From Desulfovibrio sp. 86 (GTDB lineage Bacteria > Desulfobacterota > Desulfovibrionia > Desulfovibrionales > Desulfovibrionaceae), in NCBI RefSeq assembly GCF_902702915.1, contig NZ_LR738849.1:1054001-1118000 (forward strand): a DNA stretch of 64,000 bases. Direction: 5' to 3'. Below, piece by piece: positions 42,766 through 52,782 of the stretch. The notes below the pieces were generated by a model. It was not told the DNA's origin. It saw only the letters and a list, made by a program, of their open reading frames with translations, and made no database searches. A program made the translations under genes and the position numbers. Each line of letters opens with the position of its first letter. The first letter of the stretch is position 1.

Positions 42766-44037
42766 CTACTCTTTTTCAGTATCTTTTTCAGGGTCGGCGG
42801 CGGTGTTTTTTGCTTCAGGGGCCAGCGCCACGGCGATGGTCAGCTGTGACTGATAAATAGCCTTGCACACCAGAAGCCGCGCTTCGCCTGCGCCGCTTTC
42901 CTTACTGGCGGCCAGCAGGGCCGCAGCCTCGCACACGCTGAAGGGTGGCTGTCCAAAGCGCCGCCCCGCCGCTTCGGAAGGGTTGGGCACCGGGCATTGG
43001 GCCAGGCGGGCGGAATCAAAGCCCAGAAGGGGCACATTGAGCCGAAAGGCCAGCTCGCGCAGGGCAGGCTCCTTCAACTTTTCGGTCACCGTGCCCAGGG
43101 CGGCTATGGCCTGCACCTCCAGGCCGTGGACTTCAAAAAATTCATGCAAAGCCGCCTGCGCCATTCCCGAGGGCAAATCCTTGCGGCAGCCCAGGCCCAC
43201 ATACAGGCGCGGCACAGCCACTCGCAGCAGTCCTTCCGAGAGCGGCAAACGACGCCAGTGCGCAGCCAGACGGGGCGGCGCATGCGCTTCGCGCTTGGCT
43301 GCCAGAAAAGACGGCGGCGGCGCGGCGGCTTCGGCCTCGCAGGGCACGGGTCTGAGCGCGGGATGCGCGGGCACCGCGTGGCAGGGATCCCACACTTCCA
43401 GACTGTCGCCTTCCAGCAGCGCGGCCTGCGCGCGCGGCAGGCGCTGCCAGTCTACAATGCGCAGTCCTGTATCGCGCAACAAAAGATCGAGGGCCAGGGG
43501 GTGGTCACCGTCCACATGGGGCTGATAGCCGGAAGGCGCGGCGGGCTTTACGCTTTCAGCCGGTTCCGGAGCCGCGTCCTCTTCCGCCGCGACGTCGGAG
43601 GCCGTCGTAATGACCGGAATCGCCCGGAGCAGCGTGGCCACATGGCGGGCCAGTTCGTTGCCGCCGCCCCAGTGACCGGAAAGAAGACTGATGACAAAGG
43701 CGCCCGCCCCATCAAGCACCAGAACCGGCGGGTCTTCACTTTTATGCACAAGCAGGGGGGCCAGGGCGCGAACGGCAATGCCCGTGGCTCCGATAAAGAC
43801 GTGCGCAGCATGCTGCCTGTAGGTTGACGCAAGCAGTTCGCCCAGCCGGGCAAAAGCCTGCGCGCCTGTGGGACAAAAGCGCTCCGGCGCGAAGATCTGG
43901 CATTCCGCCAGACGGCCCCCCTTGGGAACAGTCCAGGGCTTTCCGGCCAGCAGGGATTTGAGTCGCCGCGCCAAAGGCAAGGCAGAGGCGCTCAGGGCAT
44001 AGCAGGCAAGAGAATTTTTTTCTAAAGCGGGGTGCAC
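42766..44037 (-). CDS. cbiG: Cobalt-precorrin-5A hydrolase CbiG
   Basis: CbiG opens the delta-lactone of cobalt-precorrin-5A, releasing acetaldehyde. The N-terminal domain has HVFIGATGIAVRALAPLLVH and VLDGAGAFVISLLSGHWGG, the central region is variable and rich in Ala/Glu, and the C-terminal domain has RLYVGLGCRKDLPSG and AIAALGTVTEKLKEPAL. A GTG at 44037 was chosen because GGAGG lies five bases upstream and VHPALEKNSLACYALSASA begins the family-like sequence; the frame is open to 44178. 423 residues, above the usual 330-350 because of the linker. Directly upstream of cbiH. Confidence 0.88.
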   Translation of the reverse strand: MHPALEKNSLACYALSASALPLARRLKSLLAGKPWTVPKGGRLAECQIFAPERFCPTGAQAFARLGELLASTYRQHAAHVFIGATGIAVRALAPLLVHKSEDPPVLVLDGAGAFVISLLSGHWGGGNELARHVATLLRAIPVITTASDVAAEEDAAPEPAESVKPAAPSGYQPHVDGDHPLALDLLLRDTGLRIVDWQRLPRAQAALLEGDSLEVWDPCHAVPAHPALRPVPCEAEAAAPPPSFLAAKREAHAPPRLAAHWRRLPLSEGLLRVAVPRLYVGLGCRKDLPSGMAQAALHEFFEVHGLEVQAIAALGTVTEKLKEPALRELAFRLNVPLLGFDSARLAQCPVPNPSEAAGRRFGQPPFSVCEAAALLAASKESGAGEARLLVCKAIYQSQLTIAVALAPEAKNTAADPEKDTEKE

Positions 44038-44274
44038 AAATGCCTCCGGCGGTCTGCCGCCACACATGGCTTGATGGGTGCGGCCTGTGGCATGAAAGAA
44101 TGCACCGTGTGACGCAGTGACCGCGGCCGGGAGTCCTTGCCGGAACCCCGGCCGCCGGATGCAGAGCAGCCCGCGCAAGCAGGCCGGAACTTGACATGCT
44201 TGCGCTCATGGCTGGCAGGAACGGCACTCTGGGCAGTGCCGTCATTGTCGGCCATGAACACTGAAAGGCTCCGC

Positions 44275-45546
44275 TTAAAAAATGACCTTGCGGGCCGCAT
44301 CCAGAGTTCTGTTGAAGTCATCGTCCGTGTGGGCGAAGGACACCATGCCGGTTTCATAGCCTGAAGGCGCGAGGTAAATGCCCTGTGCCCGCATCTGCTT
44401 GTAAAACGAGGTGAAGAGCTTTTGATCGCACTTTTGCGCGCTGGCGAAATCCGTCACTTCATGTTCGCTGAAATAGGGGCAGAACATGGAGGCCAGGGTC
44501 GGCATCTGCAAGGGAACGCCCTTGGCGGCAATGATGTCGCGCAGGCTGAAGGCGAACTTGCGGGTGCGCTCTTCAAGGGCGGCGTAGTCCGACTTCTGGA
44601 GAATGGCCAGCGTGGCCAGGCCAGCGGCCATGGCCAGGGGATTGCCCGAAAGGGTGCCCGCCTGATACACGCCGCCGCGCGGAGCCACAAGCTCCATATA
44701 ACGGCGCTTGCCGCCAAAAGCCCCAACGGGCAGGCCGCCGCCGATAATCTTGCCAAAGGTGGTGAGGTCGGGATCTATCTTGAAGCGCGCCTGCGCCCCG
44801 CCAAATGCCGCGCGAAAGCCCGTGATGACCTCGTCAAAGATGAGCAGGCTCTGGTACTGGTCGCAGATGGCGCGCAGCCCTTCGAGAAAGCCGGGCCTGG
44901 GCAGCACAAGGCCCATATTGGCTGCCACGGGTTCCACAATGATGGCGGCGATGCTTCCGCCGTGTTGGGCGAAGCATTCCTTGACCGCGTCCAGATCATT
45001 ATACGGCGCAAGGAGGGTGTCGGCCACCACAGCCGCAGGCACGCCGGGCGTGCCGGGAATGGAGAAGGTGGCCAGCCCGGAACCGGCGGCCGCCAGGAAG
45101 GGATCGGCATGCCCGTGATAGCAGCCCACAAATTTGAGCACTTTGTCGCGCTTGGTGGCGGCGCGGGCCAGACGCAGGGCGCTCATGGTGGCCTCTGTGC
45201 CGGAATTGACCATGCGCACCATTTCAAGGCCGGGCATGGCGGCCACCACGGCTTCGGCCAGGGCCACCTCGTCGGGGCAGGGAGCGCCATAGCTGGTGCC
45301 GCGATGGGCGGCGTCGCACACGGCGCGGGTGACGGAGGGTTCGTCATGCCCAAGTATCATGGGCCCCCAGGAAAGCACGAAGTCGATGTACTGACGGCCG
45401 TCAACGTCGGTCAGGTGGCAACCGTGCGCTTCGGCGATAAAGAGCGGGTGGCTGTCCACATTATGGCAGGCCCGCACGGGGCTGTTGACGCCACCGGGAA
45501 TGACCACCTGGGCCTTTTCAAAAAGCTGGCGCGAAATCGTATCCAT
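44275..45546 (-). CDS. hemL: Glutamate-1-semialdehyde 2,1-aminomutase HemL
   Basis: HemL makes 5-aminolevulinate, the precursor of all tetrapyrroles, by the C5 route. The 423-residue PLP enzyme has the typical start [13 protein letters not shown], the conserved [37 protein letters not shown] and the PLP lysine Lys266 in [16 protein letters not shown]. It starts 11 bases after the siroheme decarboxylase-type gene, so one operon is likely. Its place beside cobalamin and siroheme genes fits supply to both branches. Confidence 0.97.
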   Translation of the reverse strand: MDTISRQLFEKAQVVIPGGVNSPVRACHNVDSHPLFIAEAHGCHLTDVDGRQYIDFVLSWGPMILGHDEPSVTRAVCDAAHRGTSYGAPCPDEVALAEAVVAAMPGLEMVRMVNSGTEATMSALRLARAATKRDKVLKFVGCYHGHADPFLAAAGSGLATFSIPGTPGVPAAVVADTLLAPYNDLDAVKECFAQHGGSIAAIIVEPVAANMGLVLPRPGFLEGLRAICDQYQSLLIFDEVITGFRAAFGGAQARFKIDPDLTTFGKIIGGGLPVGAFGGKRRYMELVAPRGGVYQAGTLSGNPLAMAAGLATLAILQKSDYAALEERTRKFAFSLRDIIAAKGVPLQMPTLASMFCPYFSEHEVTDFASAQKCDQKLFTSFYKQMRAQGIYLAPSGYETGMVSFAHTDDDFNRTLDAARKVIF

Positions 45547-45557
45547 TCTGGTCTCCT

Positions 45558-46037
45558 TCAGGCGAAGTACGTCATAGAAATTTTTTTCAGTTCCTTGAGA
45601 CTGCGCAGGATGGCGTGCTCCTTGAGATCAGTCATCTTCATGATGTCTTCCACCACGCCCAGGCACTCGGCCTCGCTGCGCCCGTGGATCATCGTATACA
45701 GCTCATAGGGCCAGTCGGCGGCGGCGCTCGGACGGTAGTAGGCGTGCGAAATATGGGTGTGCTCGGCCACTTTGCGGCCGCAGCCCTCAACCTGTTCGGG
45801 CTGTACCTTCCAGGCGACCATGGCGTTGTGCGTCCAGCCGGTCTTCTGGTGCTTGATGCTCGCGCCAAAACGGCGGATGGCCCCGGATTCCTTGAGACGG
45901 CCAAGCAGCTCAAGCACCTGGGCTTCGGTCATTCCCGCCTGTTCCGCCAAATCGGCGTAAGGTGTGAGACTGTCGGGCAGATTATCCTGCACAATGCGCA
46001 GGACCGCCTGTTCTTCTGGACTGAATTGATGGCTCAT
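45558..46037 (-). CDS. Siroheme decarboxylase subunit (AhbA/AhbB family)
   Basis: AhbA and AhbB together decarboxylate siroheme to 12,18-didecarboxysiroheme in the alternative heme pathway used by Desulfovibrio and archaea. The 159-residue protein has an AsnC/Lrp-like winged helix ([19 protein letters not shown] and [20 protein letters not shown]) and the substrate-binding half with [34 protein letters not shown] and TMIHG. Only one subunit gene is visible; the partner and ahbC/ahbD must lie elsewhere. Sequence alone does not decide A versus B. It leads into hemL, 11 bases away. Confidence 0.85.
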   Translation of the reverse strand: MSHQFSPEEQAVLRIVQDNLPDSLTPYADLAEQAGMTEAQVLELLGRLKESGAIRRFGASIKHQKTGWTHNAMVAWKVQPEQVEGCGRKVAEHTHISHAYYRPSAAADWPYELYTMIHGRSEAECLGVVEDIMKMTDLKEHAILRSLKELKKISMTYFA

Positions 46038-46149
46038 GAATTCTCCGGGAGGAATGAAGAAGCCGCGCGACTAATGGCGCGGCAGCCGGTCTGTGTCCAC
46101 TGGCGTGGCGCTGACCCGGCCCGGAATACCGGGCCGGGCGAAAAAACAG

Positions 46150-46206
46150 GTTCTAAAGCAGATTACCTTTGAAATGCATCACATTTCAAAGTTTTCATGC
46201 TCTAGC
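46150..46206 (+). repeat. Family B short copy (B4) overlapping a stop codon
   Basis: A hairpin CTTTGAAATG-CATCA-CATTTCAAAG is flanked by CTAAAGCAGATTAC and TTTTCATGCTCTA. Read on the minus strand, TAGAGCATGAAAAC begins with the TAG stop of the 46202-46756 gene. Confidence 0.6.
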
Positions 46207-46756
46207 GCGTAAACGAGCGGGCAAAAAGATTCTGAATGGCTACGCGGCCATTATCCTCAAGAAAACGTGTGCCTGTGGCGGCAAAATGCGCAAACTCGAT
46301 GGTGGGATTTTCCACCTGCACCCATTTGTCTTTCTGCCAGTCAAGCCAGGCATTACGGGGCTGGTCAAAAACCAGCAGGGGTTTGTTGCAGATCTTGGCA
46401 AACTCCGCGCCCCATCCGGTTCCACCCTTGACCGTGCCGTCCGGCTGCACCGCACCCACCACAATGACCTGCTCGCCGCTGCTGACCTGCCAGCATATGG
46501 ACTGCAACACCTTGCGGAACAGGGGCGCGCGCGTGTACTCGCGGTTCATGAGGCGCGAAACATAGGTAAGGCTCACATCCTTGAGGGCCAGTTCCTCAGA
46601 AGTCAGCACACGTACACCCCGCGTGCGTTCGGTCTGATGTCCCTCAAAGCCGTAGTTCACTTCTTCCATGCCCCAGCTTTCAGCAAGAGCGCCGAAAAAC
46701 TGTTCGGTTCCGGCGGCGCCGCCGCTGTAAAGCACACATTGTTTGGGGTTGAGCAT
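46202..46756 (-). CDS. Hypothetical Rossmann-like protein (possible SLOG-superfamily)
   Basis: A 184-residue protein. The first part reads CVLYSGGAAGTEQFFGALAE, a glycine-rich loop after a beta strand, and a second strand-loop is VIVVGAVQPDGTVKGGTGWG followed by EFAKICNKPLLVFDQPRNAW. This pattern resembles the SLOG (YspA/LOG-like) nucleotide-binding fold, which may bind nucleotide-derived ligands. That is inference; no catalytic motif such as PGGxGT is present. GAGGAGG lies close to the ATG. The stop codon is inside repeat B4. Confidence 0.6.
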   Translation of the reverse strand: MLNPKQCVLYSGGAAGTEQFFGALAESWGMEEVNYGFEGHQTERTRGVRVLTSEELALKDVSLTYVSRLMNREYTRAPLFRKVLQSICWQVSSGEQVIVVGAVQPDGTVKGGTGWGAEFAKICNKPLLVFDQPRNAWLDWQKDKWVQVENPTIEFAHFAATGTRFLEDNGRVAIQNLFARSFTR

Positions 46757-47330
46757 GCTGCCTCCTCAAGGATTGTTGCGCCGGGCAAGATTGCAGTTGG
46801 TGGTCTGTTGATCCGGCGGAAGCGTCATGCCCCATAATGGCAAAAATTACAGCGCTCGGCAAGGCGGGGCGGACAAAGAAATGGCAACCGTATCAGGCGA
46901 ACGGCCAGGCCATCAGGCAGAAAGCCAGACGGCCAGACAGACGGCCAGACAGACGGCCAGGCAGAAAGACCGGCAGGCGGACAGATTCGCTGACAGGCGG
47001 GCGAAAAGACGGACGCAAGTGCCGGAGGGGCGTCTTCAACCGTTGCGGGCACAAGCCCAAAGGGTGTTTTGTTATAGCGGCGCGCGTGATGAAAAAGCGC
47101 ACAAATCAAGAGATGCCCTGTGCGACCAGATCAGGCCGACAGGTTTGCGGACAGGCTGACGTGCGGGAGCCTCAAGCGCCCCGCAACACTGTGAGCGGGC
47201 TCGTCAAACCCATGAAGGGGCAAACCATTCAGGGAGTTGCCGGGCCCGCACTTAAAGTGAACCCCTAAACTGTGCCGCGCGGGCAAGCCTGTGCCAATGG
47301 CGCAGGGCCTTAACGGCGAGACTGTGCGCA
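46757..47330. other. Intergenic stretch with a 12-bp tandem repeat
   Basis: Around 46930-46962 the unit GGCCAGACAGAC is repeated, so several frames stay open (giving RQTARQ-like strings), but none has a ribosome binding site or sensible protein. The remainder is GC-rich without recognisable features. Confidence 0.5.
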
Positions 47331-47334
47331 GGAC

Positions 47335-47364
47335 AAAAAACGCCCCGGTTACAGGGGCGTTAAG
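47335..47364 (-). terminator. Terminator after the RRM protein
   Basis: On the minus strand AACGCCCCT-GTAACC-GGGGCGTT is followed by TTTTGTCC. Confidence 0.85.
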
Positions 47365-47379
47365 GTCCGTTGCCTAGTC

Positions 47380-47646
47380 CTAGTAGCGGGGCTGGCGAGG
47401 AGCCCTGGGTTTGGCTTCGTTGACGCGCAGCGTGCGACCACCAAAGCTGAAGTTGTCAAGAGCTTCAATGGCGGAATCGGCTTCGCCGTCTTCCATTTCC
47501 ACAAAGCCAAAGCCACGGGCACGGCCGGTATCCCTGTCGCTAACGAGTTTCACGGACAGAACGCTGCCGTATTCGGCAAAAAGATCCTGAACCTGTTCTT
47601 CAGTAGCGGACCAGGGAAGGTTCCCGACATAAATGGACTTGGACAT
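47380..47646 (-). CDS. RRM-type RNA-binding protein
   Basis: A single RNA-recognition motif protein of 88 residues, similar to bacterial Rbp/glycine-poor cold-responsive proteins. RNP-2 is IYVGNLPW (5-12) and RNP-1 is RGFGFVEM (44-51). The C terminus is basic (NEAKPRAPRQPRY) and could contact RNA. GAGGGTG precedes the ATG. It is monocistronic with its own terminator. It may act as an RNA chaperone; targets unknown. Confidence 0.93.
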   Translation of the reverse strand: MSKSIYVGNLPWSATEEQVQDLFAEYGSVLSVKLVSDRDTGRARGFGFVEMEDGEADSAIEALDNFSFGGRTLRVNEAKPRAPRQPRY

Positions 47647-47789
47647 GAAACACCCTCACAAAAAAAACAATCTTCCCGCGCTCCCATCCAGTAAAACGTA
47701 TTACCGGTACGCGGCACATGGCAATCACAGAAACACGCTTTTTCGAGCTTGTCAACGAAAGTACAAAAAAAAGTTGGCATTGCGCGCTT

Positions 47790-48490
47790 TTTGCGTGATA
47801 AATTCTGTGATATGCGGAAATTACAGGAAGTTTTTAAAAAAAGATATTCAATATTGACAGGCTATTAAGCATTTGATGCTTCTGCAACACCCGGCGCACC
47901 ACCCTACACCTCAAGGTAGTGCCGCTTTAAAATCAGAGTAATTACATTGGATATAGATCCCCAGGTACGGCAGCAGCATGCATTGTGTGGATAAACAGGC
48001 CGCACAATACTCTTTTTGCGCACTGATAGCGTGTTGATAAATTCCGGAAATATTGTGTGAAAATATGCGCAATATTGGCAAAGGCTTTTGCTAGCAGGCG
48101 TCCACAAACTCCTCCCGTAACTTTTGTCCCTCAACTACTGCGCCAGTCTGTGCTGCCGCAAGCCCATTGAGCGGAAGATACGGGGCTTGCCGCGCGGCAC
48201 GCGCAGATCCGTGTACGGTGCGCTGTGCGTGGCGGGCAACGGCGCAATGCCCTGCCGCGCGAGGCCTTGGACAGAGCCGGAAGAAGCCCGGCTGGAATGT
48301 GAGTGAGAAGCACTGGAGGGGTTGGCCAAATCAGCTTTGCAAGTGATCACTTCTGAAAGTGCCAGCTTTGAAAGTGACTGGATTTGAGAGTCAATAGATT
48401 TGCAGGCGACCAGCCGTGAGCCGCACGGACCCCGAAAGGGGCCAGCGCTGAAATCCGGTCCCGATCGGGGCATATCAGCACTCACGGCGC
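47790..48490. other. Long intergenic region, no gene supported
   Basis: The first half (47790-48080) is AT-rich, with a promoter-like TTGACA at about 47859 and a spaced repeat AATATT...AATATT near 48045-48078. No gene follows it. The second half is GC-rich with short overlapping open frames (for example 48135-48560 minus) that have no protein features. Confidence 0.4.
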
Positions 48491-48497
48491 GACAAAT

Positions 48498-48563
48498 AAG
48501 GATTTTAGGGGGAGGGGGTGTGGGGGAGGAGACCCTTTTGCAAAAGGGTCCCTCCCCCACAAA
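48498..48563 (-). repeat. Palindromic repeat family A, copy A4
   Basis: Minus-strand reading: TTTTTTGTGGGGGAGGGACC, the CTTTTGCAAAAG centre, then GTCTCCTCCCCCACACCCCC and TCCCCCTAAAATCC. It lies 170 bases after the dnaB stop in the same sense. Confidence 0.85.
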
Positions 48564-48733
48564 AAAGCTCTAATCCTGAGGGATGCTAGACAGTGTGGTC
48601 ACGAGATGAATTTTCAGTCATATCAAGGAGAACAAGCCTTTTATGCAGGGAGTGTACTCTGATGGTACTCGACCGGAATAAAAAGCGAAATTCGACGAAG
48701 CGATGCCTGAAAAGGCGCTCGTGACGACATTGC

Positions 48734-50254
48734 CTAGCCGCCTTCAGACGGGGGCGGCGACCAGTCGGGGGCCATATCCTCAAAGGAGGTGTAGGGCGAC
48801 AGGTACATGAGTTCGGCAACGCCCACAGGGCCGTTACGCTGCTTGCCGATGATGATTTCAGCCACGCCCTGTGGCGGGCGTTCGGCGGGTTTGACGAACT
48901 TGTACACGTCGTCGCGGTAGACAAACATGATGACGTCGGCGTCCTGCTCGATGGCGCCGGATTCACGCAAGTCCGAAAGCATGGGCCTTTTGTCGCTGCG
49001 CTCTTCGACCTTGCGGTTGAGCTGCGAAAGAGCGACCACAGGCACCTGCATTTCCTTGGCAAGCCCCTTGAGGGAACGGGAGATGTCCGAAATTTCCAGT
49101 TCGCGTGAATCGGTGCGGCGGCTGGTGCGCATGAGTTGCAGATAGTCCACCACCACCATGCCCAGCCCCTTGTCCGCCTTGAGGCGGCGGGCGCGGGCGC
49201 GCAGTTCGAGCGTGGTCAGGGCGGGCGTATCGTCAATAAATATGGGTGCGCGGGCCACCACGTCCGCGGCGGTGTACAGGCGCTGCCAGTCTTCGTCCGT
49301 GAGCAGGGACGGCCGGCGCAGCTTGGAAAGATCCACCTTGCCCCACACGGCCAGCATGCGCTGCATGAGCTGTTCCTTGCTCATTTCCAGCGAGAACACG
49401 GCCACGGGCACGTTCTGGCGCACGGCGGCGTGCAGGGCCATGCACATGGCAAAGGCCGTCTTGCCCATACTGGGGCGGGCAGCCACGATGACGAGGTCCG
49501 AAGCCTGAAGCCCGGCGGTGAGCTTGTCCAGCCGGGTGTAGCCTGTGGTGACGCCGGTGATGACGTCCTTGGCATCGGCCAGTCGGGACAGGTTGTCAAA
49601 AACCTTGTCCAGCAGTTCGCGCGTGGGGGTGAAGTCGCGCCCGGAGGTGCGCTGCGAAATGGCGAAAACCGCCTGCTCCGACTCGTCGAGCAGGGCTCCC
49701 ACTTCAAGGGAGGCGTCGTAGCAGTTGGTGATAATGCCCGAGCAGGCTTCAATGAGGCCGCGCTGCAAGGCTTTGTCGCGCACGATGGTGGCGTAGTATT
49801 CGGCATTGGCTCCCGACACGACAGCCTGGGCCAGATCGCCAAGATAGACGGCGCCGCCCGCTTCTTCAAGGGCGCTGCGGCTCTTGAGCATTTCTGCCGT
49901 GGACAGCAGGTCTATGGGCGCGGATTTGCGGTAAAGCTCGAGAAAAGCGTTGTAGATGGTGACGTGGGCTGGCAGATAAAAATCTTCGGCCGCCAGCTGG
50001 TCCACAATGGAGTGCATGAGCTGGGGGCGCATGAGCACGCCGCCAAGAACGGCCTGCTCCGACTCCACACTGTGGGGCGGCACACGGCGCAGCAGATCGG
50101 CCTCGGCCCTGTCGGCTGCGCTGCCCTGGCGGCCCTTGAAGCCGCCCTGCCCCTGCTGTCCGCCCCTTGAGCCACGGCCAGCGCCGTTCTGCCCAAAAGG
50201 CGCGCCCCCGGCCTCGGGGCCGGGGGCGGAGCCATGATCACCGTGGGAAACCAC
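48734..50254 (-). CDS. dnaB: Replicative DNA helicase DnaB
   Basis: DnaB is the hexameric helicase that opens the replication fork. The N-terminal domain starts at VPPHSVESEQAVLGGVL (58-74), after a Gly/Gln-rich extension. The RecA-like domain has Walker A ARPSMGKTAFA (259-269), SLEMSKEQLMQRML, the Walker B-like VVVDYLQLM and ALSQLNRKVEERSDKRP with DLRESGAIEQDADVI. 506 residues. The start is GTG. The Gly-rich N-terminal 50 residues are not part of the usual family. It ends a ribosomal protein operon, an arrangement known in several phyla. Confidence 0.95.
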   Translation of the reverse strand: MVSHGDHGSAPGPEAGGAPFGQNGAGRGSRGGQQGQGGFKGRQGSAADRAEADLLRRVPPHSVESEQAVLGGVLMRPQLMHSIVDQLAAEDFYLPAHVTIYNAFLELYRKSAPIDLLSTAEMLKSRSALEEAGGAVYLGDLAQAVVSGANAEYYATIVRDKALQRGLIEACSGIITNCYDASLEVGALLDESEQAVFAISQRTSGRDFTPTRELLDKVFDNLSRLADAKDVITGVTTGYTRLDKLTAGLQASDLVIVAARPSMGKTAFAMCMALHAAVRQNVPVAVFSLEMSKEQLMQRMLAVWGKVDLSKLRRPSLLTDEDWQRLYTAADVVARAPIFIDDTPALTTLELRARARRLKADKGLGMVVVDYLQLMRTSRRTDSRELEISDISRSLKGLAKEMQVPVVALSQLNRKVEERSDKRPMLSDLRESGAIEQDADVIMFVYRDDVYKFVKPAERPPQGVAEIIIGKQRNGPVGVAELMYLSPYTSFEDMAPDWSPPPSEGG

Positions 50255-50262
50255 TACATCCC

Positions 50263-50769
50263 CTATTCGGAGGCCTCGGCTTCTTCAGCGGGAGCTGCAG
50301 GAGCGGGCTCTTCTTCAAAGGACTGATGGTCGGACACGACCTTCACCGGCACCACGGCGACAACGCTGGGGTGCAGACGGATGCGCACCGGGTGTTCGCC
50401 CAGAGTGCGGATAGGAGCGTCCATAAGAATGCGACGGCGGTCAACATCCACACCAAGGGCGGCGATGGCGTCGCCGATGATGGTGGTGGTGACGGAACCG
50501 TACAGCTTGTCATTGTCGCCCACATGCATGGTGATAACCACTTCAAGGGCTTCAAGACGAGCCTGCATTTCCTGAGCTTCGCCACGCAGGGAATCCATGC
50601 GGGCCTGGAGCTTTTTGCGCTCCTGCTCAAAAACTTTCAGATTGGCCGGAGAGGCCACCATGGCCAGGCCCTGGGGCAACAGAAAGTTGCGGCCATAACC
50701 GGGCTTGACTTCAACCACATCACCAAGACTGCCGAGGTTTTCTACGTCGGCGCGAAGTATCAGTTTCAT
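50263..50769 (-). CDS. rplI: 50S ribosomal protein L9
   Basis: L9 binds 23S rRNA near the L1 stalk and stabilises reading frame. The 168-residue protein starts MKLILRADVENLGSLGDVVE with VKPGYGRNFLLPQGLA, the conserved N-terminal domain, followed by the long connecting helix (NLKVFEQERKKLQARMDSL) and the C-terminal domain (GSVTTTIIGDAIAALGVDVD). A C-terminal acidic/Ala tail (PAPAAPAEEAEASE) is an addition. It lies between rpsR and dnaB. Confidence 0.96.
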   Translation of the reverse strand: MKLILRADVENLGSLGDVVEVKPGYGRNFLLPQGLAMVASPANLKVFEQERKKLQARMDSLRGEAQEMQARLEALEVVITMHVGDNDKLYGSVTTTIIGDAIAALGVDVDRRRILMDAPIRTLGEHPVRIRLHPSVVAVVPVKVVSDHQSFEEEPAPAAPAEEAEASE

Positions 50770-50778
50770 ATGCGCCTC

Positions 50779-51042
50779 CTAGATGTTGCTCTTTTTCTTG
50801 ACGCCGGAATCGTGCGTAGCGGTGTAGATGAGCAGGGCCATCTGACGGGCACGCTTGATTTCACGGGTCAACAGGCGCTGGTGGTGCGCGCAGGTGCCAG
50901 TGATGCGACGGGCGATGATCTTGCCGCGCTCGGTGATGAAATCGCGCAGGATATCAGGACGCTTGTAGTTCAGGGGCAGGTCTTTGTCTGCGCAGAAGCG
51001 GCAGAACTTGCGACGAGGGGCAAATTTTTTCTTGAACGCCAT
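50779..51042 (-). CDS. rpsR: 30S ribosomal protein S18
   Basis: S18 pairs with S6 on the 30S platform. The 87-residue protein has [20 protein letters not shown] and the core [29 protein letters not shown], both family hallmarks. Cys residues in the N terminus (CRFC, with CAHH later) are the zinc-type form. Its ATG directly abuts the rpsF stop. Confidence 0.97.
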   Translation of the reverse strand: MAFKKKFAPRRKFCRFCADKDLPLNYKRPDILRDFITERGKIIARRITGTCAHHQRLLTREIKRARQMALLIYTATHDSGVKKKSNI

Positions 51043-51351
51043 TTATGCAACCTCCCCGGCCACTTCATCGGCCAGCTTGACGGTCACAAACTTAAAGATG
51101 CCGTCAGTCATGCGAATGTTGCGTTCCAGTTCGGCCACCAGGGTAGCCGGGCTCTGGTACACGAGACGCACATAGTAACCGCGCATCAGCTTGCGCACCG
51201 GGTAGGCGAGATCGCGCATGCCCCAGTTGTCCACTTCTTCCATGGCGCCCTTTTCACGCTCGATAACCGCTGTGAGGGTGTTTACGATGCCCTCGCGGTT
51301 TTCGGCGGAAAGCTCCGGTGAAAGGAGCAGCAGGGTTTCAAATTTCCGCAT
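51043..51351 (-). CDS. rpsF: 30S ribosomal protein S6
   Basis: S6 binds S18 and 16S rRNA in the platform. The 102-residue protein begins MRKFETLLLLSPELSAENRE and has VDNWGMRDLAYPVRKLMRGYYV, typical of S6. The ATG at 51351 was chosen because AAGGAG lies seven bases upstream; the frame is open further without support. First gene of rpsF-rpsR-rplI-dnaB. Confidence 0.96.
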   Translation of the reverse strand: MRKFETLLLLSPELSAENREGIVNTLTAVIEREKGAMEEVDNWGMRDLAYPVRKLMRGYYVRLVYQSPATLVAELERNIRMTDGIFKFVTVKLADEVAGEVA

Positions 51352-51408
51352 TGTGGTTCTCCTTTTGGATTGACAGCCCGCACACACGGGTACGAGCAAG
51401 GAACGAGT

Positions 51409-51437
51409 TGTATACTGCCCGGCATGAGCGCTGTCAA
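51409..51437 (-). promoter_or_regulatory. Sigma-70 promoter of the rpsF operon
   Basis: On the minus strand TTGACA and TATACA are 17 bases apart, about 60 bases before the rpsF ATG. The short leader contains CCCG-TGTGTG-CGGG, a small hairpin that could be an S6:S18 autoregulatory site; that role is inference. Confidence 0.7.
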
Positions 51438-51664
51438 GCCCCGGCGGCGCAAATGACTACCGGGCGCTGCGGGCATGGCTCAAAGCCGGGTGATGCGGGC
51501 AGACGCAGATCAAGCTGAGTTATTCCATTGGGCGGTGTTGCTTCACTTTTTTTGAAACAGTCAAGGACGGAAGAGTCCACTCCTGCTTCAAAGAAAGATC
51601 GCGCCTTGCCAAACGAAACAACTGCGCGTTTCCAAATTGCTCTAATCAGTGCTTTCCTGAAAAA

Positions 51665-52570
51665 TCAGGGACATCGGGAGGGTTTTTCGGTGAGCAGGCA
51701 AAAATCGTTGTTGATCCAGTCGCACAGGGCCGCCACGCCGTCCTCGGCCACCCTGTCCCACGCGCCGTGACCACAGCCATCTGTTTGCCATACCTGAATA
51801 AAGCGCAGGCGGAGAGAAAGCCGCCGCAAGGTGCCGCTGTACAGGCTTTCCACACAGTGACAGACCACAGGCGCAACGCAACGCTTGCGCCCCGGCCCGC
51901 TGAGCACCACGCAGAGCAGCATTTGCGTTCCTGTAAGTCTGCGGTAGCGTTCGCTCTCTTCCACTTCTTCAACTTCAATGCGTGCCCCGCTGGCAGAAAT
52001 ATTGACGAGTTTCAGCCGTGAAGGCTCGCCCGCTCTGAAAATAAAGTCCGCAGCCCCCAGTTCGCGCCAATGTTTGGGCAGTTTGCCCCGCAGCCACAAA
52101 TCCACGGTCTTCACCATTCCCTGCGAGGGAAAGACCCGCTCGTGCTTGCGCAGGCTGCGCTGCACATATGCCTGCGGTATGGCGACCTCAATTTCGCAAA
52201 AGCGCTTTTCGGGTTCCAGATGATTATGGATAATGCGGGTCTTGCACAAAAAACCGGCACGCGCCTGCCCGGGCGACATCTTTAATATATTGACGAGGAA
52301 CGCGCGAGGAAGATTGAAATACAGCAGGCACTGTTCGCCGTTGAGCGCGTCCGGCAAAAACTTGGTGGCGGACATGAGCCGAAGGCTTTTGTCATACAGC
52401 GCCATGATGCGGCAGTACACATTGTCCATCTGACGGTTGCGGTCAGTGAACAGCACCTCCACGCAGACATGGTGCGCCAGGGCCGCGCGCAACAAGGCCA
52501 CGACCGAGGCCCTGTGCGTCGGGGCGGTCTTCTGGCCGGGAAGGCGCATAAAGCGGCTAAAAAAAAGCAT
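51665..52570 (-). CDS. PilZ-domain-like protein
   Basis: A 301-residue cytoplasmic protein. The C-terminal half has the PilZ-type signature with [20 protein letters not shown] (about 178-197; N-x-S-x-x-G present), which in this family binds cyclic di-GMP. The N-terminal half ([41 protein letters not shown]) is like the YcgR-type accessory domain. The R-x-x-x-R element is less obvious, so ligand binding is uncertain. Possible roles are motility or surface control. It is divergent from tgt. Confidence 0.65.
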   Translation of the reverse strand: MLFFSRFMRLPGQKTAPTHRASVVALLRAALAHHVCVEVLFTDRNRQMDNVYCRIMALYDKSLRLMSATKFLPDALNGEQCLLYFNLPRAFLVNILKMSPGQARAGFLCKTRIIHNHLEPEKRFCEIEVAIPQAYVQRSLRKHERVFPSQGMVKTVDLWLRGKLPKHWRELGAADFIFRAGEPSRLKLVNISASGARIEVEEVEESERYRRLTGTQMLLCVVLSGPGRKRCVAPVVCHCVESLYSGTLRRLSLRLRFIQVWQTDGCGHGAWDRVAEDGVAALCDWINNDFCLLTEKPSRCP

Positions 52571-52782
52571 TCTCCTTCCTCGCGCTGGGGACTTCCCATA
52601 ACTGGTGCAAAGTGGCCTCCGTATGCCTACGGATACTTGTTTTTTTATGCAGTTATTCGATTTCTGTCAAACCATCTCCGCCAGCGCCAGCCTGCCGGTT
52701 CCGCCCGCACAACCGCGCCGGCCGGTCGCCGCAACCCGCCGCCCCCTTGCATCCGACGCCGCTTGCATATAGTGTGCGCGGC

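Noticed and set aside
46827..47268. Overlapping plus- and minus-strand frames with RQTARQ-like text
   Set aside because: They arise from a 12-bp tandem repeat. All lack ribosome sites.
48135..48560. Minus-strand 141-codon open frame
   Set aside because: It starts inside repeat A4, and similar starts (MGEGPFCKRV) occur at several other copies, showing it is translation of the repeat.
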